Positions 36,313 to 46,173 are shown, numbered from the stretch's first letter. The stretch: DNA of 64,000 bases from Ornithinimicrobium cavernae (GCF_003121625.1 NZ_QDDJ01000001.1:124001-188000), one strand, 5' to 3'. The notes: a model not told the origin generated them from the letters alone. Program-made: numbers and translations.

Positions 36313-37185
36313 TCAGGCCAGCGGGAGGTCCTCGGTCGCGCGGGCCACCCGGTCGTGCCAGGCGATCACCTGGGCCTCCTCGTCCGTGGGCGGCGGGCCG
36401 GCCACCGACAGCCGGCGCACCGTGGCGAACTGCGCCGACCGCTCCTCGTAGCGTGCCTGCCACTGCGCCGCCTCGCCACTCCGCTCCTCGTACGGCCACG
36501 ACACGCTCAGCGCCCGGTGCCCGCACCGCCAGGGCTTCGGTGTGAGCCGCGCCCGGTAGGTCTGGTGCGTCGCACACAGCAGCTGGTACACCGGATCGGA
36601 CTGCAGCTGCCCCAGGACGCCCTCGGAGGCGGGGGTCCCGGGCGGAAGATCTCCACCGGTCACCAGCACCCGCAGACCTGCGGCCGTCCGGTACGTCTGC
36701 ACCCCCAGGTCCGGACGCGCCGCCGCGAACCGGGCGACCCGCTCCAGGGCCTCCTGCTCGGGAGTGGGGACAGCAGCGGACGGCTCCTGGCGACGCCCGA
36801 ACAGCCGGGAGAGGAGCCGCCCTCCGGCTCCGGGCGCGCGGGCCGGCTCCGGCAGATCGATGTCGGCGATGAGGAACAGGTCGGTGTTGAGCACCTCGGC
36901 GCCGTACCTGTTGCGGGTGACGACCGCCAGCAGCCTCCCGTCGGCGCCGGTGATCTCGGCGAGCGTCTCCTCGCGCAGGGGCATCCGCGGGTAGTACTTC
37001 CACGGCTGCAGCTCCGCGCCCGAGGCGAGCCTGGCGCGCACGTCCGTCAACCGTTGCGCCGCGACCTGGGCCGCATCGGCCGCGGAGGTGGTCGACCAGC
37101 CCCAGATCCGTAGCGCGAGCGCGCGTCCCCGGCTGTCGGACGCCTCCCCCTCAGCGGTCGCCCAGAACCTGGGTATCGGTCTCAT
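36313..37185 (-). CDS. Conserved hypothetical protein
   Basis: 290 aa, soluble, without a domain I can name. It begins [20 protein letters not shown], includes [14 protein letters not shown], and ends with a Trp/Arg-rich region ([21 protein letters not shown]). Similar proteins appear in scattered bacteria, usually as single genes. It is divergent from the Rpf-like gene and downstream of, but not overlapping, clpB control sequences. Two extra in-frame ATGs lie just upstream (about 37194), so the start is approximate. Confidence 0.7.
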   Translation of the reverse strand: MRPIPRFWATAEGEASDSRGRALALRIWGWSTTSAADAAQVAAQRLTDVRARLASGAELQPWKYYPRMPLREETLAEITGADGRLLAVVTRNRYGAEVLNTDLFLIADIDLPEPARAPGAGGRLLSRLFGRRQEPSAAVPTPEQEALERVARFAAARPDLGVQTYRTAAGLRVLVTGGDLPPGTPASEGVLGQLQSDPVYQLLCATHQTYRARLTPKPWRCGHRALSVSWPYEERSGEAAQWQARYEERSAQFATVRRLSVAGPPPTDEEAQVIAWHDRVARATEDLPLA

Positions 37186-37254
37186 GGCCGCCATGATGGC
37201 ACGGTGCACGGGTGCGCGATCCGGCCACTCGGCATACCACAGGGAGAAACCGAA

Positions 37255-37286
37255 AGTGGCACGCCACTCCCATCTGTGACTAGTCT
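37255..37286 (+). promoter_or_regulatory. Candidate promoter and dyad for the Rpf-like gene
   Basis: The dyad AGTGGC-AC-GCCACT (37255-37268) overlaps the expected -35 of a -10-like TAGTCT (37281-37286). The predicted leader to the Rpf-like ATG is about 130 nt. I looked for the c-di-AMP (ydaO) riboswitch core often found before rpf genes and did not see it. Confidence 0.4.
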
Positions 37287-37426
37287 GTCCCCTTGTTGCG
37301 CGCTCGTTGCCCCTCAACGACGCTGCCGCGTCCGCGCGCACTGCCCCCGACCTCACCCCATGACGGGCGTGAGTGCCGGCCGGTCGTGGCCCTGCGCCTG
37401 CGGCTGCCGGCGTCAAGGAGATTGCG

Positions 37427-38479
37427 ATGAACCACCCCCGTCACACCCGTGCGCGCGCCCAGGTCCCGGGCCGCCTCACGGCCCGCCTCGCCGGCGCCAC
37501 GACCCTTGCCGTCGTCGCCGCGGGCCTGGCGACCAGCAGCGCCCAGGCGTCCTACACCCCCGAGGTGTGGGACCGGGTCGCGCAGTGCGAGGCCAGTGGC
37601 AACTGGCACATCAACACCGGCAACGGCTACTACGGCGGCCTGCAGTTCTACCACCCCACCTGGAAGGCCTACGGCGGCCAGGCGTACGCCGGCTACGCCC
37701 ACCAGGCCAGCAAGGCGGAGCAGATCGCCATCGGGCGCCGCGTGCTCCACGCCCAGGGCCCGGGTGCCTGGCCGATCTGCTCGGTCAAGGCCGGCCTCAC
37801 CCGCTCCAACGGCGGCGCCGACCCCAACGCCAAGCCCGGTGACGGCGCAGAGGAGCCGGCTCCCGGCCCCGTCACCCGCTACGTCAGCGCCAGCAACGCC
37901 GCCAACGTCCGTTCCGGGCCCGGCCTGAGCCACTCCGTCGTCGGTGTGCGGCAGCGCGGCGCCGAGGTCTCCGGCACCATGACGGACAACGGCTGGCTCG
38001 AGATCGGCGACGGCCAGTTCATCAGCTCGGCCGTGCTGTCCAAGGAGCCGGTCTCCGGTGGCGGCGAGGACCCGGCCCCCGGCCCCGTCACCCGCTACGT
38101 CAGCGCCAGCAACGCGGCCAACGTCCGTTCCGGGCCCGGCCTGAACTACTCCGCCGTGGACGCCAAGCAGCGCGGCGCCGAGGTCTCCGGCACCATGACG
38201 GACAACGGCTGGCTCAAGATCGGGGCCGAGCGCTTCATCAGCTCCGCCGTCCTGTCCAGCTCGCCCGTCGACGGCGCGACGTCACCCGGAGAGGTCACCC
38301 GTTACGTGAGCGCGAACACCGCCGCGCGCGTCCGCTCCGGCCCCGGCAACGGCTACGGCGTGGTCGACACGATCTCGCGTGGCACCAAGCTCACCGGCAC
38401 GCTGACCTCCAACGGCTGGCTCAAGATCGGCAGCACCCGCTACATCGGCCCGACCGTGCTGTCCAGCAACCCGGTCTGA
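37427..38479 (+). CDS. Secreted Rpf-like transglycosylase with three SH3 domains
   Basis: 350 aa. A Sec signal peptide (TLAVVAAGLATSSAQA) is followed by a resuscitation-promoting-factor/transglycosylase domain starting VWDRVAQCEASGNWHINTG, with the catalytic Glu in CEASGNW and YYGGLQFYHPTWKAYGG. Three bacterial SH3 repeats follow (about residues 140-350), each with a RYVSA(S/N) start and VRSGPG core; the first two are almost identical also at DNA level. It should cleave peptidoglycan and bind the wall. CAAGGAG precedes ATG 37427. Confidence 0.92.
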   Translation: MNHPRHTRARAQVPGRLTARLAGATTLAVVAAGLATSSAQASYTPEVWDRVAQCEASGNWHINTGNGYYGGLQFYHPTWKAYGGQAYAGYAHQASKAEQIAIGRRVLHAQGPGAWPICSVKAGLTRSNGGADPNAKPGDGAEEPAPGPVTRYVSASNAANVRSGPGLSHSVVGVRQRGAEVSGTMTDNGWLEIGDGQFISSAVLSKEPVSGGGEDPAPGPVTRYVSASNAANVRSGPGLNYSAVDAKQRGAEVSGTMTDNGWLKIGAERFISSAVLSSSPVDGATSPGEVTRYVSANTAARVRSGPGNGYGVVDTISRGTKLTGTLTSNGWLKIGSTRYIGPTVLSSNPV

Positions 38480-38532
38480 GCCGACACCACGGTGGAGCGC
38501 GTCTGAGACGGGCTCCCGTTGCGTTGCCTGAG

Positions 38533-38561
38533 GCGGTCCCGGCTACTCCAGCCGGGACCGC
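38533..38561. terminator. Bidirectional hairpin carrying the Nudix stop codon
   Basis: GCGGTCCCGGCT (38533-38544) and AGCCGGGACCGC (38550-38561) form a perfect 12-bp stem with a 5-nt loop. The Nudix gene's TAG (38545-38543) is at the loop edge, so its last codons are part of the terminator. Confidence 0.7.
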
Positions 38562-39103
38562 GCCAGGCGCACGACCTCGACCAGCTCGGTCGATCCCCCC
38601 GGCGGGCCGCTCGGCGTCCCCAGCGACCGCACCGGCCACCAGCGCACGTCGAGCGACTCCGCGCTGACCGCGGGCACCGCACCCGCGGGCGCCACCGCCA
38701 CGAACCGGACATCCAGGTGGTGCACGCCGCCACGGTCGCCGCAGAACGGCACCTCGTGCTCGTCGAGGTGGACCGGCACCGGGTCGATCTGCAGTCCGGC
38801 GATGCCTGACTCCTCCGTCGCCTCCCGCAGGGCCGCGTCCACGAGGCGCGCGTCGCCGGGCTCGCAGTGGCCGCCGAACTGGAACCACCTCCCCGCCCTG
38901 GCGTGCAGCGTCAGCAGCACGCGGTCGCGGTCCGGCGACAGCACGACCGTGCTCGCCGTCAGGTGATCGGGATAGCAGGAGCGGTCCAGCCCGTCGGGGA
39001 AGTCATACAGGTGGCCGCCGAACCGGTCCCGCAGCGCGGCTTGGTCGGCCGTCGGCGGGACCCATGCGGTGAGGGTCCTGAGGGCATCGCGGTGCAACGT
39101 CAC
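38543..39103 (-). CDS. Nudix hydrolase
   Basis: 186 aa. The Nudix box is [24 protein letters not shown], at about residues 77-100 (23-residue GX5EX7REUXEEXGU pattern), which coordinates Mg and cleaves nucleoside-diphosphate-X bonds. The substrate is unknown. The start is GTG 39103 with GGGAGG just upstream, and a GACAAT -10-like element overlaps that site. It converges on the Rpf-like gene with a shared hairpin. Confidence 0.88.
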   Translation of the reverse strand: MTLHRDALRTLTAWVPPTADQAALRDRFGGHLYDFPDGLDRSCYPDHLTASTVVLSPDRDRVLLTLHARAGRWFQFGGHCEPGDARLVDAALREATEESGIAGLQIDPVPVHLDEHEVPFCGDRGGVHHLDVRFVAVAPAGAVPAVSAESLDVRWWPVRSLGTPSGPPGGSTELVEVVRLARSRLE

Positions 39104-39194
39104 CCTCCCATTGTCAGGCGTGCCCACCCGGCCCCCCGCCCTGTCCGTGGTGCAGGGGCACCGCGGTGGTCGTGACCGGGCGTCGGGCACACCC

Positions 39195-40022
39195 TCACCA
39201 GGGGAGCGGCACCGAACCGGCCAGGGCCAGGCTCACCCAGACGACGACGGCGCCGGCAGCCAGCCCGCCCAGCGACTGCGCGCGGTGGGTCTGGTAGCGC
39301 CGCGCGGCCGGGATCAGCTCGCGCAGGCTCAGGGCGATCATCATGCCGGCGACCAGCGCGAGCGTGAGGACCAGCAGGTGTGCGGGCAGGAGCGCCCGCA
39401 GTACGAAGTAGCCCACCAGGGCGCCCAGCGGCTCGGCGACGCCCGCCACCGCCGTCCACACGATGGCCGGTCTGCGGCGCCCCGTGGCGGCAAAGATCGG
39501 CGCGGCGACGGCGATGCCCTCGGGGACGTTGTGGATCGCGATGGCCAGCGCGAGTCCGGCACCGAGCTCGGGAGACTCCAGCATCGTCAGGAAGGTCATC
39601 AGACCCTCCGGGGCGTTGTGCGCACCGATCACGAGGGCGACGAGCAACCCGCTGCGCAGCAGCCGGTTGCTGCCCACCAGGTCGGAGGCTGCCGGCCCCA
39701 GCGCCGGGCCCCCGGGCCCACCGTCGCCGCGCGCCCGCGGAACCCGCTCCGGCAGCACTGCGTCGATGAGCAGCACCAGGCCGCAGCCCACCGCGAACGC
39801 GCCCGCGGTCCACCATCCGGGCCGGGCCACTCCGGAGTCCCGCAGCGTGCTCAGGCTCAGCGGCAGGATCTCCACGACGGACAGCACGATCATCAGGCCC
39901 GCGGCGAAGGCGAGACCGACGGCCAGCGGCCCACGCTTCCGCATGCCCGGGTGGAGCGCCAGGAATCCCCCGACCAGGGTCGCCGAGCCGGCCAGGGCCG
40001 TGGCGGCCACCGCCCAGATCAC
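39195..40022 (-). CDS. ZIP-family metal transporter
   Basis: 275-aa membrane protein with about eight hydrophobic helices, resembling ZupT. The metal-site motifs in helices 4 and 5 are present as [11 protein letters not shown] and [14 protein letters not shown] short cytoplasmic loop around residues 95-115 replaces the histidine-rich loop of other ZIPs. It probably takes up Zn, Fe or Mn. The start is GTG 40022 with AGGA close upstream. Same orientation as the RraB-like gene, 19 bp downstream of it. Confidence 0.88.
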   Translation of the reverse strand: MIWAVAATALAGSATLVGGFLALHPGMRKRGPLAVGLAFAAGLMIVLSVVEILPLSLSTLRDSGVARPGWWTAGAFAVGCGLVLLIDAVLPERVPRARGDGGPGGPALGPAASDLVGSNRLLRSGLLVALVIGAHNAPEGLMTFLTMLESPELGAGLALAIAIHNVPEGIAVAAPIFAATGRRRPAIVWTAVAGVAEPLGALVGYFVLRALLPAHLLVLTLALVAGMMIALSLRELIPAARRYQTHRAQSLGGLAAGAVVVWVSLALAGSVPLPW

Positions 40023-40041
40023 TCCTGTGTCCAGCCGACCA

Positions 40042-40425
40042 TCAGCTGCCCGACCTGTCCTTCTCGCTCACACTGTGCGGCGCCGCGCTCTGCGCGACAA
40101 CGGGCGGGCGCGGGTCGCCCGGTTCGTCGTACCACCCCTCGTGCGCGGTGGCCAGACCGGCGAACCGGTCCCGGAGCGCCTCGTAGGCACCCCCGCCCTC
40201 GGCCTCCGGCAGCCGCCGGTCGACGATATGGACGGCCCACTCGTGCGCCTCGTCGTCATCCTCGGTGCGGAGCGTCTCACGGATCACGGAGACCCGGTCG
40301 AAGCCCTCCTCCGCCAGCTGGTCCGCGACGGACTCTGCCGTCTCCCGCTCCGGGAAGATCAGCAGGTGCTCAGCACCCGCTCGGGCCTCCGCCCCGGGGG
40401 TCCCGGGCTGCCTGGGGCTCTCCAT
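40042..40425 (-). CDS. RraB-like (ribonuclease E inhibitor-type) small protein
   Basis: 127-aa acidic protein. The segment [27 protein letters not shown] and the block [28 protein letters not shown] resemble the RraB/DUF695 fold found in many actinobacteria. True RNase E inhibition has not been shown for this type as far as I know, so the name reflects fold only. It has its own ATG at 40425 and probably shares a transcript with the ZIP transporter. Confidence 0.6.
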   Translation of the reverse strand: MESPRQPGTPGAEARAGAEHLLIFPERETAESVADQLAEEGFDRVSVIRETLRTEDDDEAHEWAVHIVDRRLPEAEGGGAYEALRDRFAGLATAHEGWYDEPGDPRPPVVAQSAAPHSVSEKDRSGS

Positions 40426-40517
40426 GCGCTCACTATCTCACCCGGCCGGTCCCCACGGGGCCACGAACGGCGTGGCTTCAGTCGCCCTGCGGGCCGTCGG
40501 CTGGGACCATAGGCGAC

Positions 40518-41315
40518 ATGACCGAGACCCTGCCCGTCGACTGCTGGCTGACCGACATGGACGGTGTGCTCGTCCATGAGGAGCGTGCGCTCCCCGGCGC
40601 GGCCGAGTTCATCAGCGAGCTGCAGGACACCGGCACGCGGTTCCAGCTGCTCACCAACAACTCGATCTTCACTCCGCGCGACCTGCGCGCCCGCCTCGCC
40701 GTCGGTGGGATCGAGGTGCCCGAGGAGGCCATCTGGACCTCGGCACTGGCCACCGCACAGTTCCTCGCCGACCAGCGGGACGGCGGGTCGGCCTATGTCA
40801 TCGGTGAGGCGGGCCTGACCAACGCGCTGCACGACGTCGGCTACGTGATGACCGACCGCGACCCGGACTATGTGGTGCTCGGCGAGACCCGCACCTACTC
40901 CTTCGAGGCCATCACGCGCGCCATCCGGCTGATCGAGGACGGCGCCCGGTTCATCGCGACCAACCCGGACCCGACGGGGCCGTCGGCGCACGGACCGCTG
41001 CCGGCGACCGGCTCGGTGGCGGCGCTCATCACCAGGGCCACCGGGGTGGAGCCCTACTTCGTGGGCAAACCCAACCCGCTCATGATGCGCAGCGCCCTGA
41101 ACCGGATCGACGCCCACTCCGAGCACACGGTCATGATCGGCGACCGGATGGACACCGACATCGTCAGTGGCATCGAGGCCGGGCTGCGCACCGTGCTCGT
41201 GCTCACCGGGTCCACGACCGCCGACCGGGTCGAGCGTTTCCCGTTCCGGCCGACGCGGGTGTGTGACTCCATCGCGGACGTCGTGCCTCTTGTCCGGGAG
41301 TTTGCCCGCAGTTGA
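40518..41315 (+). CDS. HAD-superfamily phosphatase, NagD-like
   Basis: 265 aa, class IIA HAD hydrolase. Motif [14 protein letters not shown] (nucleophile and acid/base Asp), motif II LLTNNS, motif III Lys in VGKPNPLMM, and motif [12 protein letters not shown] are all intact. The C2 cap between motifs II and III is complete. NagD-like enzymes dephosphorylate sugar phosphates or nucleotides. ATG 40518 starts a frame with no good Shine-Dalgarno; an upstream 748-codon reading is spurious. Confidence 0.92.
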   Translation: MTETLPVDCWLTDMDGVLVHEERALPGAAEFISELQDTGTRFQLLTNNSIFTPRDLRARLAVGGIEVPEEAIWTSALATAQFLADQRDGGSAYVIGEAGLTNALHDVGYVMTDRDPDYVVLGETRTYSFEAITRAIRLIEDGARFIATNPDPTGPSAHGPLPATGSVAALITRATGVEPYFVGKPNPLMMRSALNRIDAHSEHTVMIGDRMDTDIVSGIEAGLRTVLVLTGSTTADRVERFPFRPTRVCDSIADVVPLVREFARS

Positions 41316-41365
41316 ACATCGGGTGCAGGACGTCGTGACCTGCACACGTATGTCCACGCTTGAGG

Positions 41366-41395
41366 TTGACGGATGGGGCCTTTGGTGCCTAGGTT
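41366..41395 (+). promoter_or_regulatory. Predicted promoter of the protease gene
   Basis: TTGACG (41366-41371) and TAGGTT (41390-41395) with an 18-bp spacer give a near-consensus sigma-70-type promoter. The leader to GTG 41446 would be about 45 nt. Confidence 0.6.
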
Positions 41396-41445
41396 GATCC
41401 GGGGGCGCCCGTGGGGGGTGCCCTGGATCAATGCAAGGGGTAATA

Positions 41446-44370
41446 GTGACTCATCGAGCACCAGCGGGGCTGCCAAAGCGCACCCTCGCCGTTGTGGCGG
41501 GTCTGGGGATGGTGGGCAGCATGCTCACCGCCGCGACCGCCACAGCCACGCCGCTCCCGGCTGATAACGCTGGGACGTCCGTCAGCGCAGCTGACTTCAA
41601 CGAGGAGCCGACCAGCTACATCGTGCTCCTGAACGACGCACCGCTGGCCAGCTACTCCGGCACGGCTCCGGCCGCCGGCGAGAAGCTGGACGTCACCACG
41701 AGTGCCGCCACCTCTTACGCCGCGCAGCTGGCTGAGGCCCAGGACTCCGTCCTGGCGAGCGTCGACGTCAAGCCGACCTACCGCTACGACACCGTCCTGA
41801 ACGGTTTCGCCGCGACGCTGACCGCCGAGCAGGCCGCCGAGGTGGCCAACAACCCGGCCGTGAAGTCGGTGTCCGAGGCACAGTGGCAGGAGCTGCACTC
41901 GACCGACCCGGACGTCACCGGCTCGGCGACCCCGCTGACCGACGAGAGCCCCGACTTCCTCGGGGTTCGTGGTGCGGGCGGCCTGTGGGAGCAGCTGGGT
42001 GGCGCGGCCACCGCTGGCGAGGGCCTGGTCGTCGGTGTCCTGGACACCGGCCTGGCCTACGACAACGAGTCCTTCACCGAGGGCACCGTGGGTGCTCCCC
42101 CGGCTGACTGGGCGGGCGACTGCGACACCGGCGAGGACGGCTCCTGGCCGGCCGACGCGTGCTCCAACAAGGTCATCGGTGCCAACTACTTCGTCGAGGG
42201 CCTGCGCGCCGCCGGCGGCGAGCCGGCACCGCACGAGGATGTCAGCCCCTCCGACGTCAACGGTCACGGCAGCCACACCGCGGGCACCGCGGCGGGCTTC
42301 CCGCTGGCCCTGAGCGACGGCACCAACGACATCGAGATCTCCGGTATGGCCCCGGCCGCCCACATCTCGGTCTACAAGGTCTGCTGGGACTTCGTGGCGG
42401 GTGACCAGGAGGGTGGCACCTGCATGGACACCGACTCCGCCGCCGCCATCGAGAAGGCGGTCGAGGACGGCGTCGACGTCCTCAACTACTCCATCGGTAG
42501 CCCGACGGACAACGAGTACAACAACGGCGCGGTCGCCGAGGCGTTCCGCAACGCTGCCGCCGCCGGTGTCTACAGCGCCGTCTCCGCCGGTAACTCCGGC
42601 CCGGAGGGCAACCCGCCGAACATGTACGTCTCCAACAACGCGCCGTGGGTGACGACCGTCGCCGCCGCGACGCACCGTGACGAGAACTCCCCGGTCGTCG
42701 CCGGCTTCTCCTCGCGCGGCCCGGTCCAGCGCCCGGCTGCCGAGCAGAACCTGCTCAAGCCGGACCTGGGCGCCCCGGGTGTCGACGTCCTCGCCGCCGT
42801 TCCCGGTGGCTGGGCCTACATGAGCGGCACCTCCATGGCCTCCCCGCACATCGCGGGTCTGGCGCTGCTGATGAAGCAGGGTCACCCGGACTGGTCGCCG
42901 ATGGCGGTCAAGTCGGCCATGCAGACCACGACGCGCAACTACACGGACGCCATGAGCAACGACCCGTTCAACGGCGGCGTCGGCTTCGTGGCTCCCAAGG
43001 TGTTCCTGAACCCGGGCCTGGTCTTCGACTCCGGTCCGGCCGACTGGGAGGCCTTCGAGGCCGACTACACCACCGGTTACAACTTCAACACCGCGTCGCT
43101 GCAGATCGGCGCCCTGGGCGCCGACGGCCCGACCGAGGTCACCCGCACCGTCACCAACGTGACCGACGCGGAGGTCTCCTACACCGCGGCCTTCGAGGGC
43201 CCGGCTGGCCTCGAGGTCAAGGTCACCCCCGAGACGGTCACCATCCCGGCCGGCGGGTCCGCTGACGTCACCATTGCGGTGCGCAACGTGGACGCTGCCG
43301 CCGACGTGTGGCAGAAGGGCACCCTGTCCTGGACCGGTGAGGGTCAGCCGACCGTCACGTTCCCGGTCATCGCCCGTGGCGAGCAGGCTCCCCCCGGTGA
43401 GGAGCCCCCGCCGCCGCCGGCCCCGGAGGTCGAGCGCGTCTTCGGTGCGAACCGCTACGAGACGGCTGACGCCGTGTCGGACCTGTTCCCGGATGGTGTC
43501 GACACCGTCTACCTCGCCTCGGGCGAGAACTACCCCGACGCCATGACCGGTGCGCCGGCCGCGGCCCAGGGCAAGTTCCCCGAGTTCGCGGGCACGATGG
43601 AGACCCCTGACGGCAACGCAGCCCCCGTGCTGCTCGCCAAGGCGGACAAGCTCACCAAGCCGACCGAGGCTGCGCTCGAGGAGCTCGCTCCGAGCAACGT
43701 CGTGATCCTCGGTGGCACCGGCATCATCAACCAGGACGTCGAGGACGGCCTGGCGGAGAAGTACACGGTGAGCCGTGTCGACGGTGAGAACCGTTACGAC
43801 ACCGCGGCCAACCTGGCGAAGATGTACCCGTCGGGTCTGCCGGTGGTCTACGTGGCCTCTGGCGTCGACGACGCCTACCCGGACGCGCTCACCGGCTCGG
43901 CCCTGGCCGGCGCCAACGACGCCCCGGTGCTGCTCACCAAGACCGACGAGGTGCCGCAGGTGACCCTCGAGGCGCTCGAGGCCCTCAACCCGGGCAACAT
44001 CGTCGTCATCGGTGGCGAGGGTGCGGTCAGCCAGGCCGCCTACGACCAGCTCGGTGCGTCCGAGCGGATCTCCGGCGCGAACCGCTGGGAGACCGCTGCT
44101 GAGGTGTCGGCGCAGAACTTCGGCACCGACGTCCCGGTGGTCTACATCGCCGACGGTCGGGACTTCCCCGACGCGCTGGCCGGCTCCGCGCTGGCTGGTT
44201 CGCAGGACGTCCCCGTCCTGATCTCCAAGACGGAGCAGGTCCCGCAGGCGATCTGGGCGGAGCTCGACCGGCTCTCGCCGGAGCGCGTGGTCATCGTCGG
44301 TGGCACCGCGGCGATCTCCCAGGAGGTCGAGGACGAGCTCAACAAGCGGTACCCGGGCTGGATCGGCTGA
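41446..44370 (+). CDS. Secreted S8 (subtilisin) protease with cell-wall-binding repeats
   Basis: About 974 aa from GTG 41446, preferred because AAGGGG is 5 nt upstream; ATG 41431 is a weaker alternative. Layout: signal peptide, I9-type propeptide (YIVLLNDAPLASYSG, to ~130), catalytic domain with Asp in VVGVLDTGLAY, His in NGHGSHTAGT, Ser in MSGTSMASPHIAG, an Fn3-like beta domain, a Pro linker, then three CW_binding_2 repeats (each with GANRYETA/ENRYDTA/GANRWETA and VVxxGG motifs) to the C-terminus. It should be an exported peptidase held on the wall non-covalently. Its codon use has more T-ending codons than the neighbours, consistent with high expression. Confidence 0.93.
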   Translation: MTHRAPAGLPKRTLAVVAGLGMVGSMLTAATATATPLPADNAGTSVSAADFNEEPTSYIVLLNDAPLASYSGTAPAAGEKLDVTTSAATSYAAQLAEAQDSVLASVDVKPTYRYDTVLNGFAATLTAEQAAEVANNPAVKSVSEAQWQELHSTDPDVTGSATPLTDESPDFLGVRGAGGLWEQLGGAATAGEGLVVGVLDTGLAYDNESFTEGTVGAPPADWAGDCDTGEDGSWPADACSNKVIGANYFVEGLRAAGGEPAPHEDVSPSDVNGHGSHTAGTAAGFPLALSDGTNDIEISGMAPAAHISVYKVCWDFVAGDQEGGTCMDTDSAAAIEKAVEDGVDVLNYSIGSPTDNEYNNGAVAEAFRNAAAAGVYSAVSAGNSGPEGNPPNMYVSNNAPWVTTVAAATHRDENSPVVAGFSSRGPVQRPAAEQNLLKPDLGAPGVDVLAAVPGGWAYMSGTSMASPHIAGLALLMKQGHPDWSPMAVKSAMQTTTRNYTDAMSNDPFNGGVGFVAPKVFLNPGLVFDSGPADWEAFEADYTTGYNFNTASLQIGALGADGPTEVTRTVTNVTDAEVSYTAAFEGPAGLEVKVTPETVTIPAGGSADVTIAVRNVDAAADVWQKGTLSWTGEGQPTVTFPVIARGEQAPPGEEPPPPPAPEVERVFGANRYETADAVSDLFPDGVDTVYLASGENYPDAMTGAPAAAQGKFPEFAGTMETPDGNAAPVLLAKADKLTKPTEAALEELAPSNVVILGGTGIINQDVEDGLAEKYTVSRVDGENRYDTAANLAKMYPSGLPVVYVASGVDDAYPDALTGSALAGANDAPVLLTKTDEVPQVTLEALEALNPGNIVVIGGEGAVSQAAYDQLGASERISGANRWETAAEVSAQNFGTDVPVVYIADGRDFPDALAGSALAGSQDVPVLISKTEQVPQAIWAELDRLSPERVVIVGGTAAISQEVEDELNKRYPGWIG

Positions 44371-44415
44371 CGCTGATCTGACCCGTTGAGCCCTCGGGCT
44401 CGACAGCACCACAGG

Positions 44416-44457
44416 CCGCCGGGCCGGAGCAGCTGCTCCGGCCCGGCGGTTCTTTCT
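44416..44457 (+). terminator. Strong intrinsic terminator after the protease gene
   Basis: CCGCCGGGCCGGAGCAG (44416-44432) is followed directly by its exact complement (44433-44449) and then TTCTTTCT. It is the only terminator in the window with a clear U-rich tail. Confidence 0.9.
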
Positions 44458-44504
44458 GTGGCGTCCTCGAGCCGGGCACCCGAGCGCCAGCGCACACCCC
44501 CAGC

Positions 44505-44544
44505 GCTCTGCAGAAGTCACCTCATACGACACCTCTTGCAGAGC
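44505..44544. repeat. Dispersed hairpin element (copy related to 19296-19335)
   Basis: GCTCTGCAGAAG ... CTCTTGCAGAGC forms an imperfect hairpin of about 40 nt. Its interior TCAT(A/G)CGACA matches the element at 19296-19335 position by position. Both copies sit in convergent gaps behind plus-strand genes. Confidence 0.75.
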
Positions 44545-44631
44545 ACTTACACGGCCCGCCAAGAGGTTCGGGCGTAGTGAGAGGCCGTGAGAGGCCGCCG
44601 GGTGCCGGCGCCCCACAGAAGGGCACGCGCG

Positions 44632-45078
44632 TCAGAAGGGCAGGGGGCGCCAGACGGCGACGGCAGTGCTCGGCGGCTCCTGGCGCGGGCGGGTGCCGGG
44701 ACGCATCACGACGGCCTCGCCGCTCGTGCCGGCGGCGAAGACGCGGCTGCGGATCTCCAGGGTCTCCCGGAGGGCCCGGTTCTGCTCGAGCAGCTCCGCC
44801 GTGCGTTCGCGCAGCGCGCGGACCTGGTGCTCCAGCTCCATGATGCGCTGGATCCCGGCGAGGCTGACGCCCTCGTCCTGGGACAGTCTCTGCACCTCGC
44901 GCAGCCGCGACACGTCCCGCGCGGAGTAGCGTCGTCCGCCGCCCCGCGTGCGCTGGGGTGTGACCAGCCCGAGCCGGTCGTACTGCCGCAGCGTCTGGGC
45001 GTGCATGCCCGCGAGCTCGGCCGCGATGGAGATGACGTAGACCGGCGTGTCCTCATCGGGTGACTGCTTCCGTGCCAT
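44632..45078 (-). CDS. hspR: Heat-shock repressor HspR (MerR family)
   Basis: 148 aa. The winged helix region PVYVISIAAELAGMHAQTLRQYDRLGLVTP and GGGRRYSARDVSRLREVQRL is the HspR type, which lacks a ligand domain; a short coiled coil follows (ELEHQVRALRERTAELLEQN). In actinobacteria HspR binds HAIR sites with DnaK as co-repressor and shuts off dnaK and clpB. It is the last gene of the dnaK operon here, 65 bp behind dnaJ. HAIR sites are present before dnaK and clpB. Confidence 0.95.
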   Translation of the reverse strand: MARKQSPDEDTPVYVISIAAELAGMHAQTLRQYDRLGLVTPQRTRGGGRRYSARDVSRLREVQRLSQDEGVSLAGIQRIMELEHQVRALRERTAELLEQNRALRETLEIRSRVFAAGTSGEAVVMRPGTRPRQEPPSTAVAVWRPLPF

Positions 45079-45143
45079 CGGTCCTCCTCCTTCGCAGTAT
45101 GCCGCGGGGCGGGCTGGTTGTTGCTCGTGCCCCGCCGGGGTGG

Positions 45144-46151
45144 TTACTCGCGGGCGCGGCGGAGCAGCTCGGCGCGCGGGTCGGCACCGTCCTCCTCCGC
45201 GGCGAGGGCCTCGACGGCCTCACGCGCCCGGTCGGACAGCCGCTGGGGGACGACGACGCTGACCCTGGCCAGCAGGTCGCCGGTGCCGTTCTTGGTCTCG
45301 ATGCCGCGCCCCTTGACGCGCAGGACGCGCCCCGAGGGGGTGCCCGGTGCGACCTTGACCCTGACCGTGCCCCCGTCGAGCGTGGGCACCTGCACGGTGG
45401 CGCCGAGGGCCGCCTCGGCGAAGGTCACCGGCAGGTCGACGGTCAGGTTGTTGCCGTCGCGGCCGAAGACCGGGTGCGGGCGGACCGACACGATCAGCAT
45501 CAGGTCACCGTTGGGGGCTCCCGGGTCACCGGCCAGCCCCTTGCCGCGCAACCGGATCTTCTGGCCGTCCTTGACCCCCGCGGGGATCCGGGTGGTGATC
45601 CGTTCGCCCTCCGGCGTCTGCAGGGTGACCGTGTCACCGGTCGCTGCCTGCGTGAAGTCGATCGTCGTGCGGGCCTCGACGTCCCGGCCGGGACGGGGGC
45701 CGCGCGTCGACTGGAAGGGTGACCCACCGGCGTACTGTCCCCCGCCGGCAAACCCACCGAGCAGGTCCTCGAGGTTGATCCCCTGGGCACCGCCCCCCGT
45801 GGTGAAGCGGGTGCTCCGGCCCCCACCGCCCCCGCCGAACATCTGCGCGAAGACGTCCTCGAAGCCCGCACCGCCGGCACCGCCGGGACCGCCCGCGGTG
45901 AACCGGGCACCGCCGCGGGACATGGCCCGGACGGCGTCGTACTGCTTGCGCTGCTCGGGGTCGGAGAGGACGGCGTAGGCCTCGCCGATCTCCTTGAACT
46001 TCTTCTCTGCCGCGGTGTCACCGGGCTTGGAGTCGGGGTGCCACTCACGGGCGAGCTTGCGGTAGGTGCTCTTGATCTTCTTGTCGTCCGCGTCCGCGGG
46101 CACGCCGAGGATGGCGTAGAAGTCCTTCTCGAACCAGTCCTGGCTGGCCAT
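45144..46151 (-). CDS. dnaJ: DnaJ-family co-chaperone without zinc-finger domain
   Basis: 335 aa. The J domain ([32 protein letters not shown]) with its HPD motif is at the N-terminus, followed by a Gly/Phe-rich linker (about residues 75-150) and two beta-sandwich substrate domains ([18 protein letters not shown] onwards). No CXXCXGXG zinc-finger repeats occur, so it is a class B/CbpA-like DnaJ, although it sits in the dnaK operon. GAGGAG is close upstream of ATG 46151. It stimulates DnaK ATPase. Confidence 0.9.
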   Translation of the reverse strand: MASQDWFEKDFYAILGVPADADDKKIKSTYRKLAREWHPDSKPGDTAAEKKFKEIGEAYAVLSDPEQRKQYDAVRAMSRGGARFTAGGPGGAGGAGFEDVFAQMFGGGGGGRSTRFTTGGGAQGINLEDLLGGFAGGGQYAGGSPFQSTRGPRPGRDVEARTTIDFTQAATGDTVTLQTPEGERITTRIPAGVKDGQKIRLRGKGLAGDPGAPNGDLMLIVSVRPHPVFGRDGNNLTVDLPVTFAEAALGATVQVPTLDGGTVRVKVAPGTPSGRVLRVKGRGIETKNGTGDLLARVSVVVPQRLSDRAREAVEALAAEEDGADPRAELLRRARE

Positions 46152-46173
46152 GTCTCCTCACCTCCCGCATTTT

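Noticed and set aside
37200-37426. Possible c-di-AMP riboswitch before the Rpf-like gene
   Set aside because: The conserved ydaO core sequences are not visible; only a dyad and a promoter-like hexamer were found.
41428-44616. A 1062-codon open frame on the minus strand opposite the protease
   Set aside because: It mirrors the GC3 pattern of the real gene and shows repetitive Gly/Val/Arg composition without domains; the plus strand has complete catalytic motifs.
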